Part shown: one piece after another, positions 35,089 to 44,224 of the stretch
Layout of the letters: each line of letters opens with the position of its first letter
How positions within the stretch are numbered: position 1 is the stretch's first letter
Assembly (NCBI GenBank): GCA_024682835.1
Contig: JAIKYU010000002.1
Span: 1-64,000 of the forward strand
DNA from: Lachnospiraceae bacterium
Lineage (GTDB): Bacteria > Bacillota > Clostridia > Lachnospirales > Lachnospiraceae
Direction of reading: 5' to 3'
Length of the DNA stretch: 64,000 nt
Translations under genes and position numbers: made by a program
The notes under the pieces: generated by a model
What the model saw: the letters and a program-made list of their open reading frames with translations, nothing else
Told to the model about the DNA's origin: nothing
Databases searched by the model: none

Positions 35089-35499
35089 ATGGCGGGATTA
35101 CTGGCAGTGAATTCGCCGCGGACCGGCAATCAGGGCTCCCTTGCCCAGTTGGTGACCATTCTGGTCATCTTTCTGCTGGTGGTGCTTCTCGCCTGGTTTT
35201 CCGCGAAAATGCTGGCACATTACAGCAAAGCCTCCGCTTCGGCTCACGGAAACATGGAGGTTGTGGAGGCGCTCCGGCTTTCCCCTTCGCAGGTGGTGGA
35301 AATCATAAGGATCGGCAACCGGTATGTTGCGGTTGCGGTGTCCAGAGATCAGGTCAGCCGTCTGGGGGAATGGGGCACGGACGAGCTGGAGCTTCAGAAT
35401 CTTTCTTCACAGACCGCGTCCGGCAGCGGACGGACGCTCGACTTTTTGAAAATACTGAAGGAACGCAGCGGGAATGGAAATGAGACAGATCAGAAATAA
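35089..35499 (+). CDS. fliO: Flagellar export gate assembly protein FliO
   Basis: A 136-residue protein with one membrane helix (about 20-40) and a cytoplasmic domain containing EALRLSPSQVVEIIRIGNRYVAVAVS, the FliO/FliZ-type beta domain (abbreviated). FliO helps assemble the FliP ring. It lies directly between fliY and fliP and overlaps fliP by 26 nt. Confidence 0.88.
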   Translation: MAGLLAVNSPRTGNQGSLAQLVTILVIFLLVVLLAWFSAKMLAHYSKASASAHGNMEVVEALRLSPSQVVEIIRIGNRYVAVAVSRDQVSRLGEWGTDELELQNLSSQTASGSGRTLDFLKILKERSGNGNETDQK

Positions 35500-36424
35500 C
35501 GGCAGGAGAGAAGGGGCAGTGCGGCAGGCGGTCAGAATGACCGCTTTCTTTGCCTTATTTGCCGTGCTGTCATTTACGGTGCTGCCTGCTCGTGCAAACG
35601 CTGCCGTTGTGAATCCGGAGACCATGATCGTGGACACCGAGACGACCGATCCCACGGTGAACGCGGATCCGCCGGCGACGGGATCCCAAAGAGACCGGAC
35701 CAATATTACCGAACCCGGCACCGCAGAGGACCCGGAGGATCTCTCCAAGCTCAATATTGCGAACACCGTGACCGTGACCTACGACAACGGCAACGGCACG
35801 ATCAACGGGGCGCTCAGGATTCTGATCACCCTGACCCTGATCTCCCTTGCACCGCTTCTTCTGATGATGATGACCTCGTTTACGAGAATCATCGTGGTCA
35901 TGCATTTTACCAGACAGGCGCTGGCGACGCAGACGGCTCCGCCCAATATGGTGCTTCTTGCCATGTCCCTTTTCCTCACGCTTTTTATCATGCAGCCCAC
36001 GCTGTCCCAGGCATACAATGACGCGGTGGTGCCTTTTGAAAACGGCGAGATGGACCAGCAGGTCTTCTTTGAGACGGCGATGCAGCCGTTCCGCACCTTC
36101 ATGTACGGCCAGACGCAGACCAAGGACGTGCGGATGTTTATGGAGATTTCCAAAACCGAGTGGAACGGCGAGCTCGATGAGATTCCGAACACGATCCTGA
36201 TCCCGAGCTTCATGGTCAGTGAGCTCAGGACGGGCTTTATCATAGGCTTTATTATTTACGTGCCCTTCATCGTCATCGACATGGTGGTTGCCTCCGTGCT
36301 GATGAGTATGGGTATGATGATGCTGCCGCCGACGACGATCTCCATGCCCTTCAAGATTCTTCTGTTTGTGCTTGCGGACGGCTGGAACCTCATTATCGGC
36401 GGGGTGGTCAAGACGTTCTACTGA
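35474..36424 (+). CDS. fliP: Flagellar type III export gate protein FliP
   Basis: A 316-residue protein with an N-terminal signal peptide (charged start, hydrophobic core 20-38, ARANA cleavage-like site near 45). It then has the FliP fold with four membrane segments and the blocks MMTSFTRIIVVMHFTRQA and PFIVIDMVVASVLMSMGMMM. It forms the core pore with FliQ and FliR. An alternative start is ATG 35480. Confidence 0.96.
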   Translation: MEMRQIRNNGRREGAVRQAVRMTAFFALFAVLSFTVLPARANAAVVNPETMIVDTETTDPTVNADPPATGSQRDRTNITEPGTAEDPEDLSKLNIANTVTVTYDNGNGTINGALRILITLTLISLAPLLLMMMTSFTRIIVVMHFTRQALATQTAPPNMVLLAMSLFLTLFIMQPTLSQAYNDAVVPFENGEMDQQVFFETAMQPFRTFMYGQTQTKDVRMFMEISKTEWNGELDEIPNTILIPSFMVSELRTGFIIGFIIYVPFIVIDMVVASVLMSMGMMMLPPTTISMPFKILLFVLADGWNLIIGGVVKTFY

Positions 36425-36438
36425 GGGAGACGGGTTCT

Positions 36439-36708
36439 ATGTCCATCAATGATGTCGATATGATCATTCAGGACGCTCTGATGCTGGTGATTCGCCTCTC
36501 GGCGCCGCCGCTTCTGGTGTCGCTGGTTGTGGGTCTGGCCATCTCCATCTTCCAGACGGTCACCTCCATCCAGGAGGCGACGCTGACCTCGATTCCCAAG
36601 ATCATCCTCTCCTTTGTCACGATCATACTGCTCGGCAACTGGATGGGCACGACCATCATGGATTATATCAATAATCTCTGGAGCAATTTCAGCCTCTATA
36701 TTCGATAA
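36439..36708 (+). CDS. fliQ: Flagellar export gate protein FliQ
   Basis: An 89-residue protein of two membrane helices with the FliQ signature GLAISIFQTVTSIQEATL. It is the full family length and lies 15 nt after fliP and 12 nt before fliR. Confidence 0.96.
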   Translation: MSINDVDMIIQDALMLVIRLSAPPLLVSLVVGLAISIFQTVTSIQEATLTSIPKIILSFVTIILLGNWMGTTIMDYINNLWSNFSLYIR

Positions 36709-36719
36709 TGCGATAGATT

Positions 36720-37505
36720 ATGATTGATTATTCGTTTAATTATGGCGATCTGGAATACTTCCTGCTGATTCTGATGCGGGTGGCAAGCTTTGTCGCTGTT
36801 GCGCCGGTTTTCGGCATGCAGGGCGTCCCGCCGAACCGGGTAAAGATCGCCATGGCCGTGCTGATCTCCATCCTGCTCTATGGGATGGTGCCCATGGTGC
36901 CACTGGAATACGATACGGTTCTCGGGTATGCGCTCATTGTGCTCAGAGAGGTTCTGGTGGGGATTTTTCTCGGTCTGTCCGCCCAGATTGTGACGACAAT
37001 CACGGCTTTCGCGGGCAGCATTGTGGATATGCAGGTCGGTCTTTCCATGGTTTCGCTTTTTGATCCGATTTCCCGCAATCAGATCACGATCACCGGAACC
37101 CTCTATCAGTACACGCTGCTTGCGATGATGCTGATCAGCGGCATGTACCGCTTTATTCTCGGCGCGCTCACGGATTCCTTTACCCTCATCCCCGTAAACG
37201 GCGCGGTGTTCCACACGGAGTCCCTGGTCGCGACGATCATGACCTACTTCACAAACTACATTGTCATCGGCTTCCGGATCTGTCTGCCGGTATTCATCGT
37301 CACGTTTATCATCAACATTGTGCTGGGGGTGCTGGCAAAGGTCGCTCCGCAGATGAACATGTTTGCCGTGGGCATTCAGATCAAGCTACTGGTGGGGCTG
37401 GCCATCATGTACGTCACCTGCATCATGTTAGGCAGCGCCTCCAATTTTATCTTCCGCTATATGCAGGAGATGCTTGCCGGCTTCACGAGGGCCATGATGC
37501 CATGA
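36720..37505 (+). CDS. fliR: Flagellar export gate protein FliR
   Basis: A 261-residue protein with about six membrane segments. Family blocks include RVASFVAVAPVFG near the N-terminus, LREVLVGIFLGLSAQ and GVLAKVAPQMNMFAVGIQIK. It completes the FliP5-FliQ4-FliR1 gate. Its stop overlaps the flhB start (ATGA). Confidence 0.95.
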   Translation: MIDYSFNYGDLEYFLLILMRVASFVAVAPVFGMQGVPPNRVKIAMAVLISILLYGMVPMVPLEYDTVLGYALIVLREVLVGIFLGLSAQIVTTITAFAGSIVDMQVGLSMVSLFDPISRNQITITGTLYQYTLLAMMLISGMYRFILGALTDSFTLIPVNGAVFHTESLVATIMTYFTNYIVIGFRICLPVFIVTFIINIVLGVLAKVAPQMNMFAVGIQIKLLVGLAIMYVTCIMLGSASNFIFRYMQEMLAGFTRAMMP

Positions 37506-38707
37506 TCACGCGAGCGTCTTTCTGCCCGGGGGAAGGGCTTTATCCGTGCGATGGCTTGTGCCGGGAGGCGCGACTGACTGCCCGTCCGGCGATGGTTTAT
37601 CTGAAGCCGGATCTGCAGTTCTTCGCCAAGGAGGGACCCGGCGGCGAGAAGACCGAGGAGCCCACCGGCAAACGGCTTAAGGATGCGCGGGATGACGGAA
37701 ATGTCGCCAAAAGCCAGGAAATCAACCAGGCGTTTACGCTTCTGGCTCTGTTTCTGCTGATCCGTTATCTGATCGGATGGCTCGGGCAGAATTTCCGGAA
37801 TCTTTTCGTGACGGTCTACGAGGATATGCCGTACACGATCCAGATGTACGACGGAAAAATGCCGGTGAAAACCATTGGTGTGCTGGTCAATCAGGCGCTG
37901 CTTGAGGTGCTTATGATTGCGGCTCCCTTTATGATCGCCGGCTTTGTGATCGGCTTTGTGGTCAATCTGGTTCAGGTCAAGTGGCACGTGTCGACCAAGC
38001 CGATGCAGCCGAAGCTCTCCAAGCTCAATCCCATCTCCGGCATGAAGAAGATCTTTTCGCTTGACAAGCTGTTCGAGCTTGCAAAATCCATCGGGAAGAT
38101 TGCGATGATCGGTCTGGTGGTCTTTTTCTATATGCGCGGAAGGGAGGAGTCGATCTTCCTTCTCTATGACATGCCGCTCAGGCAGGGACTCGCCGCTATG
38201 TTCGACATCATCGTCAATCTGGGCATCCGCATTGCCCTGCTGTATATGATTATCGCCGCGGCGGACTATATCTATCAGAAACACAAATGGCACGAAGAGA
38301 TGAAGATGACCAAACAGGAGGTCAAGGACGAGTATAAGAACCAGGAAGGAGATCCGCAGATCAAGAGCAAGCAGAAGGCCCGCATGATGGAGGCCTCCAG
38401 ACGACGCATGATGAGTGCGCTCCCTCAGGCTGACGTCGTGATCACGAACCCGACGCATTACGCGGTGGCGCTCCGGTACGAACAGGAGCATTTCCGTGCA
38501 CCCATCGTCATCGCTAAGGGCACCGATCATCTCGCGGAAAAAATCAAGGAAACGGCCAGAGAGCACGATATTGAGATCGTTGAGGACAAGCCGCTCGCCC
38601 GTATGCTCTATGCCAATGTGCCGATCGGCGCGGAGATTCCCGCCGAGCTGTATGAGGCGGTCGCCAACGTGCTGGCGTTTGTGTATAAGATAAAGGGAAA
38701 GATATAG
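37502..38707 (+). CDS. flhB: Flagellar export switch protein FlhB
   Basis: A 401-residue protein. It has LQFFAKEG followed by EEPTGKRLKDARDDGNVAKS, four membrane segments, and a cytoplasmic autocleavage domain with NPTH (N316-H319). Cleavage there changes export specificity from hook to filament, in response to FliK. From the ATGA-coupled start at 37502 it has a 30-residue N-terminal extension not seen in typical FlhB. A start at 37592 (MVYLKPDLQFF) matches the usual N-terminus but has no clear ribosome site. Confidence 0.93.
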   Translation: MITRASFCPGEGLYPCDGLCREARLTARPAMVYLKPDLQFFAKEGPGGEKTEEPTGKRLKDARDDGNVAKSQEINQAFTLLALFLLIRYLIGWLGQNFRNLFVTVYEDMPYTIQMYDGKMPVKTIGVLVNQALLEVLMIAAPFMIAGFVIGFVVNLVQVKWHVSTKPMQPKLSKLNPISGMKKIFSLDKLFELAKSIGKIAMIGLVVFFYMRGREESIFLLYDMPLRQGLAAMFDIIVNLGIRIALLYMIIAAADYIYQKHKWHEEMKMTKQEVKDEYKNQEGDPQIKSKQKARMMEASRRRMMSALPQADVVITNPTHYAVALRYEQEHFRAPIVIAKGTDHLAEKIKETAREHDIEIVEDKPLARMLYANVPIGAEIPAELYEAVANVLAFVYKIKGKI

Positions 38708-38924
38708 ATTTAAGTCTGCTCATTTGAGTGGGGTTACTACTCTGTACGCTATTGCACTAAGCTCGTACCTCGCTAAGTGCAATATGTGTGCTTCGCAGGT
38801 TCAATCTAAGAACGAACCATTGCTTACGAACAAGTTTGTGCACCGGTTCGTTCTTAGATTGAATTCGGATAGCAACTTTATGATGAATTTTACAAGATCG
38901 GGCGTGACGCACGCCCGATCTTGT
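38708..38924. repeat. Palindrome-rich element between flhB and flhA (possible MITE-like repeat)
   Basis: Three inverted repeats lie in the 261-nt gap. TATTGCACT 38750-38758 pairs with AGTGCAATA 38776-38784. A perfect 19-bp repeat joins 38800-38818 with 38845-38863 (26-nt loop). A perfect 15-bp stem joins 38892-38906 with 38910-38924 (3-nt loop ACG). None has a proper T tract, so they are not ordinary terminators. The composition is lower in GC than neighbouring genes. The frame through it (38724-38978) looks non-coding. Confidence 0.7.
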
Positions 38925-38932
38925 GTTATACT
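38904..38932 (+). promoter_or_regulatory. Possible sigma-A promoter for flhA
   Basis: GTGACG (38904-38909), 17-nt spacer, TATACT (38927-38932), 36 nt before flhA. The -10 is good and the -35 matches four of six. The -35 lies in the loop of the 15-bp palindrome at 38892-38924. Confidence 0.45.
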
Positions 38933-38968
38933 TTATGCTGAATTTTTATGTGAAAGGAGAGGCATCCC

Positions 38969-41023
38969 ATGGATATGAAGCGGATCCGTGCGCGGATCTT
39001 TGACTACGGCGTGGCGATCTATGTCGTCTTTGCCTTTGTCATGCTGATTATTCCGCTGACAGACTGGCTTCTGGATATCCTGCTGGCAGTCGACATGTCA
39101 CTGGCCTTTGCGATCCTCTTCAATGCGATGTATGTCCGGGAGGTTCTGGAGCTCTCCAATTATCCGACGATTCTGCTGATCGGCACCATTTTCCGCGTCG
39201 GCTTAAACGTCTCGTCCACCCGTATGATTCTCACGACCGGCAACGCCGGCCGCGTGATTGAGGTCTTCGGTCAGTTTGTCGGCGGCGGCGATCTTGTGAT
39301 CGGTATTGTCGTCTATATCATTCTGGTGATCGTTCAGCTGATCGTCATCAACAAGGGATCTGAGCGTGTGTCAGAGGTGACGGCCCGGTTTACGCTGGAT
39401 GCCATGCCCGGTAAGCAGATGGCAATCGATGCGGATCTGAATACCGGCGCCATCACGGATCAGGAGGCGATGGCCAGGAGGCAGAAGCTGCAGGATGAGG
39501 CGAGTTTTTTCGGCTCCATGGACGGTGCCACCAAGTATGTCAAGGGAGACACGACAGCCAGCCTGATCATCACCGCCATCAATATCATCGGCGGTATCGC
39601 CATGGGCGTATGGCGCATGGGCATGCCCATCAACGAAGCGCTGGATCATTACACGATCCTTACGATCGGTGACGGACTGGTGAGCTCGATTCCGTCGCTG
39701 CTCATTTCTCTTGCAACCGGTATTCTTGTCACCAAGGGCGCAAAGGAAGCAGATTTCGGGCAGACGATGATGAATCAGCTCTTCTCGATGTCCAAGGCGA
39801 TGTACCTTGTCGGCGGCATTGTGGCGTTTCTCGGTATCGCGACGCCGCTGCCTGACGTGACCTATGTTGCCATAGGCGCCGTGTTTATCATCATCGGACG
39901 CATGATGAGCGGATCGCTGGAAACCGCCGGCATCGAGGCGGAAGCGGAGCAGGAGGAGACGACGGCCGAGGAGATCCGGCAGCCGGAGAATGTCACCTCG
40001 CTGCTTCAGGTGGATCCGATCGAGCTGGAGTTTGGTTACGGTATCATTCCGCTGGCGGATGTGAATCAGGGAGGGGATCTGCTTGACCGTGTGGTCATGA
40101 TCCGAAGACAGATCGCTCTGGAGCTTGGTACCGTGGTGCCGATCATCCGCCTGCGTGACAATATCCAGCTCAATCCGAATCAGTATATCATTAAGATCAA
40201 GGGCATTCAGATCAGCGAGGGCGAGATTCTCTTTGATCACTATATGGCCATGAACCCCGGCTCGGCGGTGGAGGATATCGTCGGTATCGACACCTTTGAA
40301 CCTTCCTTCCATCTGCCGGCCAAATGGATCACGGAGAGCCAGCGGGAGCGCGCGGAGAGCGCCGGCTGGACTGTGGTGGATCCGCCTTCCATCATCGCGA
40401 CCCATCTGACGGAGGTCATCAGACAGCATATCGCTGAGTTGCTTACGCGTCAGGATGTCCAGAACCTGGTCAACAACCTGAAGAACAACAACCAGGCGCT
40501 GGTGGACGAGCTCTATCCGAAGCTGATGGGTCTGGGCGAGATCGAAAAGGTGCTGCAGAACCTCTTGCGCGAGGGCATATCCATCCGGGATCTGGTCACC
40601 ATTTTCGAGACGCTGGCCGACTATGCACCGTCCACGCATGATCCGGACATCCTGACGGAATATGTGAGACAGGCGCTGAAACGGGCAATTTCCGGGCGTT
40701 ATTTCCCGCCCGGTGAGACGACCAACGTTGTGACACTGGATCCCAATATCGAGCAGGAGATCATGGCCAGCGTCAAGCAGACGGAGACGGGGGCGTTTCT
40801 GACGCTCGATCCGGAGAGGAGCCGGGCCATCATCGAAGCGACCGGCAGAGAGGCGAGAAAACTGGAGGAAGCCGGCAGAAATCCCATTGTGATGACCTCG
40901 CCCATCGTGCGGATGTACTTTAAACGCATGACGGAGGATTATTACCGCGAGCTGATCGTGATATCCTACAGCGAGGTGGAATCCAGCGTTGAACTTCAGG
41001 CAGTGGGTATGATTACCGCGTGA
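38969..41023 (+). CDS. flhA: Flagellar export gate protein FlhA
   Basis: A 684-residue protein. The N-terminal half has about eight membrane segments with the FHIPEP-family block FRVGLNVSSTRMIL and the cytoplasmic loop motif DAMPGKQMAIDADL. The C-terminal half (about 340-684) is the cytoplasmic docking domain for chaperone-substrate complexes. AAAGGAGAGG lies about 8 nt before the ATG. It may form a new transcription unit after the palindromic element. Confidence 0.97.
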   Translation: MDMKRIRARIFDYGVAIYVVFAFVMLIIPLTDWLLDILLAVDMSLAFAILFNAMYVREVLELSNYPTILLIGTIFRVGLNVSSTRMILTTGNAGRVIEVFGQFVGGGDLVIGIVVYIILVIVQLIVINKGSERVSEVTARFTLDAMPGKQMAIDADLNTGAITDQEAMARRQKLQDEASFFGSMDGATKYVKGDTTASLIITAINIIGGIAMGVWRMGMPINEALDHYTILTIGDGLVSSIPSLLISLATGILVTKGAKEADFGQTMMNQLFSMSKAMYLVGGIVAFLGIATPLPDVTYVAIGAVFIIIGRMMSGSLETAGIEAEAEQEETTAEEIRQPENVTSLLQVDPIELEFGYGIIPLADVNQGGDLLDRVVMIRRQIALELGTVVPIIRLRDNIQLNPNQYIIKIKGIQISEGEILFDHYMAMNPGSAVEDIVGIDTFEPSFHLPAKWITESQRERAESAGWTVVDPPSIIATHLTEVIRQHIAELLTRQDVQNLVNNLKNNNQALVDELYPKLMGLGEIEKVLQNLLREGISIRDLVTIFETLADYAPSTHDPDILTEYVRQALKRAISGRYFPPGETTNVVTLDPNIEQEIMASVKQTETGAFLTLDPERSRAIIEATGREARKLEEAGRNPIVMTSPIVRMYFKRMTEDYYRELIVISYSEVESSVELQAVGMITA

Positions 41024-41057
41024 TCGGCCGAACATCATACAGGAAGCATCGAAATCC

Positions 41058-42518
41058 ATGATTATTAAGAAATTTGTCGCAAAATCCGAAAAGGAAGCCA
41101 CAGAAGAAGCGGAACGCGAGCTCGGCAAGGGCATCGTGATCATGAATGTGCGCCCGGTCAAGCAGGAGGGGTTTCTTGCCTTCTTAAGACCACCGCGCGT
41201 CGAGGTGACCGTCGCACTGGAGGACGAGCCGGAGGATGTGCCTCTCGGACGGCCGCAGCACCGGGACGGCAGGGACAACCGGGAAAAAGCGCCCGCTGAG
41301 CCCCTTTGGAAGGAAGTGACGCCACAGGCCAGATCCCGTGAGATCTCCGAGTCGGAGCGCCTTGTGCAGGCCACAAAGGAGGGAAAACTGCCTCCTCTTC
41401 ACGGTGTGAGCAATGCAAAAACCATCGATGTGGCTGTAGGAGACAAGAGAGGGGGAGAGGTGCCCCCCGCTGCGAAGGTGCCTGCCGCTCCTGCGGCGAT
41501 GCCCTCGAAGATCGTCGTGGATACGGCGCCTGTGCGCAGGCGTGAAGAAAAGACCCCAGCCGGCGCCGGCAACGTTGGCGTGATTGAGGAGAAGCTCGAC
41601 AGTCTGCATACCCTTCTTGAGGAGCGGATTGCGTCCTCCGGCAAGGACGAAGACAGAACGGGCAGCAAAGGAGAAAAGGAAAACCAGGTCGGCGGACTGC
41701 CGGAGGAGATGCTCACCTTTGTGAAGCTTCTCTACACGACGCTTCTGTCAAACGAGGTGGACGAGATCTACGCCAATCAGCTGACGGATGAAGTGGAGAA
41801 GATGAATAAACCGAACATGCCGCTGGAGTATGTTCTGGCCAACGTGTACCAGAAGATGGTGCTGAAATTCGGCAAGTCCGAGCTCATCGAGCCGTCAGCC
41901 GGCCGCGGGCCGAAGGTGATTTTCTTTATCGGACCCACGGGCGTCGGCAAGACGACCACCATCGCCAAAATTGCTTCCGAGCTGTACGTGATGCAGAAGA
42001 AGAAGGTGGCGCTTTTGACAGTCGATACCTACAGGATCGCTGCCGCCGAACAGCTAAAGACCTACGCGTCGATCATGGAGATCCCCTTCCGGGTGATCTA
42101 CTCGGTGGAGGAGATGCAGAGTGCGGCCGAGAGCCTGAAGGACTATGATTTTCTGCTGGTGGACACGCCCGGACACTCCATGCACAATGAGGAGCAGCGC
42201 AACAGCATCGAATCGTTCCTTCACGCCTTTGACGGGATCCTGCAGACGGACGTGTTCCTTGTGCTGGCAGCGACGACCAAATATCTGGATCTCGTCGATA
42301 TTGCCGACACCTATACCGCGATGACCAAATACCGCCTGATCTTTACAAAGCTGGATGAGACCAGAGCGGCCGGAAATCTCTACAATATCAAGCTTCATAC
42401 CGGGGCACCGATGTCCTACATTACCAACGGTCAGAATGTACCCGATGATATTGCCGTCTTTGATGCGCAGAGTGTGGTCAAGGCACTGCTGGGCGGCAAA
42501 AAAGGGTTCAGTATATAG
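41058..42518 (+). CDS. flhF: Flagellar SRP-like GTPase FlhF
   Basis: A 486-residue protein. An N-terminal basic domain (KKFVAKSEKEATEEAERELG) and a long variable linker (about 60-215) lead to an N-domain helix bundle and the SRP GTPase G domain. The G domain has GPTGVGKTT (about 292-300), TVDTYRIAAAEQLKTY, DTPGHS and FTKLDET. It sets flagellar position or number together with FlhG. Confidence 0.96.
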   Translation: MIIKKFVAKSEKEATEEAERELGKGIVIMNVRPVKQEGFLAFLRPPRVEVTVALEDEPEDVPLGRPQHRDGRDNREKAPAEPLWKEVTPQARSREISESERLVQATKEGKLPPLHGVSNAKTIDVAVGDKRGGEVPPAAKVPAAPAAMPSKIVVDTAPVRRREEKTPAGAGNVGVIEEKLDSLHTLLEERIASSGKDEDRTGSKGEKENQVGGLPEEMLTFVKLLYTTLLSNEVDEIYANQLTDEVEKMNKPNMPLEYVLANVYQKMVLKFGKSELIEPSAGRGPKVIFFIGPTGVGKTTTIAKIASELYVMQKKKVALLTVDTYRIAAAEQLKTYASIMEIPFRVIYSVEEMQSAAESLKDYDFLLVDTPGHSMHNEEQRNSIESFLHAFDGILQTDVFLVLAATTKYLDLVDIADTYTAMTKYRLIFTKLDETRAAGNLYNIKLHTGAPMSYITNGQNVPDDIAVFDAQSVVKALLGGKKGFSI

Positions 42519-42530
42519 AGGAGCCTGCAG

Positions 42531-43436
42531 ATGGATCAGGCGAGTAATCTGAGAAACATCATAAAGAATCAGACGCAGTCCAAGGCTCCGCGGGCGCGTG
42601 TCATCACGGTGACAAGCGGCAAGGGGGGCGTCGGCAAATCCAACGTCGCGATCAACCTGGCCATTCAGTTCCGCAAGCTCGGGCAGCGGGTGATCATACT
42701 TGACGCGGATCTGGGGTTGGCCAATATCGAGATTATGTTCGGAACAGTGCCGAAGCACAATCTGGCCGACCTGATCTATCAGGGCAAGAGCATCCGGGAG
42801 ATCATCACCTGGGGGCCGATGGAGGTGGGGTTTATTTCCGGCGGCTCGGGCATCACGAGGATGAGTCAGCTGGATCGGGAGTATCTGTCCTACATCATCG
42901 TCAACCTGGCGGAGCTGGATGCGATAGCGGACACGGTGATTATCGACACCGGAGCCGGAATCTCCGACTCGGTCATGGAGTTTCTGGTGGCGAGCGGCGA
43001 GATCATCCTGGTGACGACGCCGGAGCCGACGTCCATTACCGATTCCTATTCGCTGCTCAAGGCACTGAATCAGCACGCGCGTTTTTCCAGGGAAAACACG
43101 GACATCCGCGTCGTTTCGAATCTGGTGGGTTCGCCAAACGAGGGGCAGATCCTTTTCAACAAGCTTAATGCCGTGGTGGCCAGATATCTGAAGCTTCCGC
43201 TCACCTATCTGGGAGAGATCCCGAGGGATCAGGCGCTCGCCAACGCGGTGATGCAGCAGAAGCCGGTATCCATGGCCAATCCGACCGCCAGGTCGACCAG
43301 AGCCTTTGAGCGGATCGTGGGCGAGCTGACGGACAACGAGGAACTGAAACGATCCCATTCGCGCGGAATGGCGGCTTTCTTTTCACACATTATCAACGGC
43401 AGCAAAGGGATGCGGCCTGCCGGTGCACAGCAGTAA
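42531..43436 (+). CDS. flhG: MinD-like ATPase FlhG (YlxH)
   Basis: A 301-residue ParA/MinD ATPase with the deviant Walker A SGKGGVGKS (about 29-37), DADLGLANIE and VIIDTGAGIS. The N-terminal helix ASNLRNIIKNQT carries the DQA-type FlhF-activating element. It limits flagellar number by stimulating FlhF GTPase. It lies 13 nt after flhF. Confidence 0.95.
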   Translation: MDQASNLRNIIKNQTQSKAPRARVITVTSGKGGVGKSNVAINLAIQFRKLGQRVIILDADLGLANIEIMFGTVPKHNLADLIYQGKSIREIITWGPMEVGFISGGSGITRMSQLDREYLSYIIVNLAELDAIADTVIIDTGAGISDSVMEFLVASGEIILVTTPEPTSITDSYSLLKALNQHARFSRENTDIRVVSNLVGSPNEGQILFNKLNAVVARYLKLPLTYLGEIPRDQALANAVMQQKPVSMANPTARSTRAFERIVGELTDNEELKRSHSRGMAAFFSHIINGSKGMRPAGAQQ

Positions 43437-43456
43437 CAACAGACAGGAGGGCTGAT

Positions 43457-44206
43457 ATGGCATTTGGCGCAAAAAAGTCCAAAACAATGATCAGTGATTA
43501 CATCAACCCCGGTGATCGTCTGGAGATGGTGGCGGTTGATCGCTCTCTGACAGAAAAGGAGGAGAAGCGCTACGAATCGCAGGTCTATGATATCCCATCC
43601 GATCAACGGATCGAGATCATGATGCCGATGGAGAAGCAAAAACTGATTCTTCTTCCGCAGGGCGCCGAATACAATCTGCTTTTTTACGGAAACAACACGC
43701 TGTATCAGTGCCTGTCCAGGGTTTCGGACCGCTATCGCAACGGCAACGTCTATATACTGGCGATGGAGCTGACCAGCAATCTGCGGAGATTCCAGCGCAG
43801 AGAGTATTACCGCTTCAGCTGCACGCTGCAGCTCAATTCCAGGATCCTGGAAGATGACGAAGTGCATGTTCTTGATATGGATGAACGGATGGAGCTGCCG
43901 ACCTCTCCGAAGCAGCCTCTGGAATCCAGCATCATTACCGATATCAGCGGCGGAGGCCTTCGGTTTATCGGAAAGTACTGTTATCCGCCGGGAAGCCTGA
44001 TCCTGTGTGTGTATAATCTCAGAACCGCTGAGGGACTCAAGCAGTACAAAATTGTCAGCAGGGTGCTTGAAGTCAAGGAGAAGGAGGATCATCCGGGACT
44101 GTTTGAACACCGCGCAAAATACATCGATATCGGAGATGAGGAGCGGGAGGAAATCATCCATTACATATTTGAAGAGGAACGGAGAATCCGCAGACATCAG
44201 GATTAG
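43457..44206 (+). CDS. PilZ-domain c-di-GMP-binding flagellar protein (YcgR/YpfA-like)
   Basis: A 249-residue protein with an N-terminal YcgR-like beta domain and a C-terminal PilZ domain. The c-di-GMP contacts are RREYYR (114-119) and DISGGG (162-167). Such proteins bind c-di-GMP and slow or stop the motor at the stator or FliG. Its place between flhG and cheB supports a motility-brake role. It is the only c-di-GMP receptor recognised in the window. Confidence 0.88.
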   Translation: MAFGAKKSKTMISDYINPGDRLEMVAVDRSLTEKEEKRYESQVYDIPSDQRIEIMMPMEKQKLILLPQGAEYNLLFYGNNTLYQCLSRVSDRYRNGNVYILAMELTSNLRRFQRREYYRFSCTLQLNSRILEDDEVHVLDMDERMELPTSPKQPLESSIITDISGGGLRFIGKYCYPPGSLILCVYNLRTAEGLKQYKIVSRVLEVKEKEDHPGLFEHRAKYIDIGDEEREEIIHYIFEEERRIRRHQD

Positions 44207-44224
44207 AGGAAGGGGAAACAAAAA

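Noticed and set aside
38724..38978. 84-residue frame between flhB and flhA
   Set aside because: TTG start, no ribosome site, spans three palindromes and overlaps the flhA start by 10 nt. Better explained as a repeat element.
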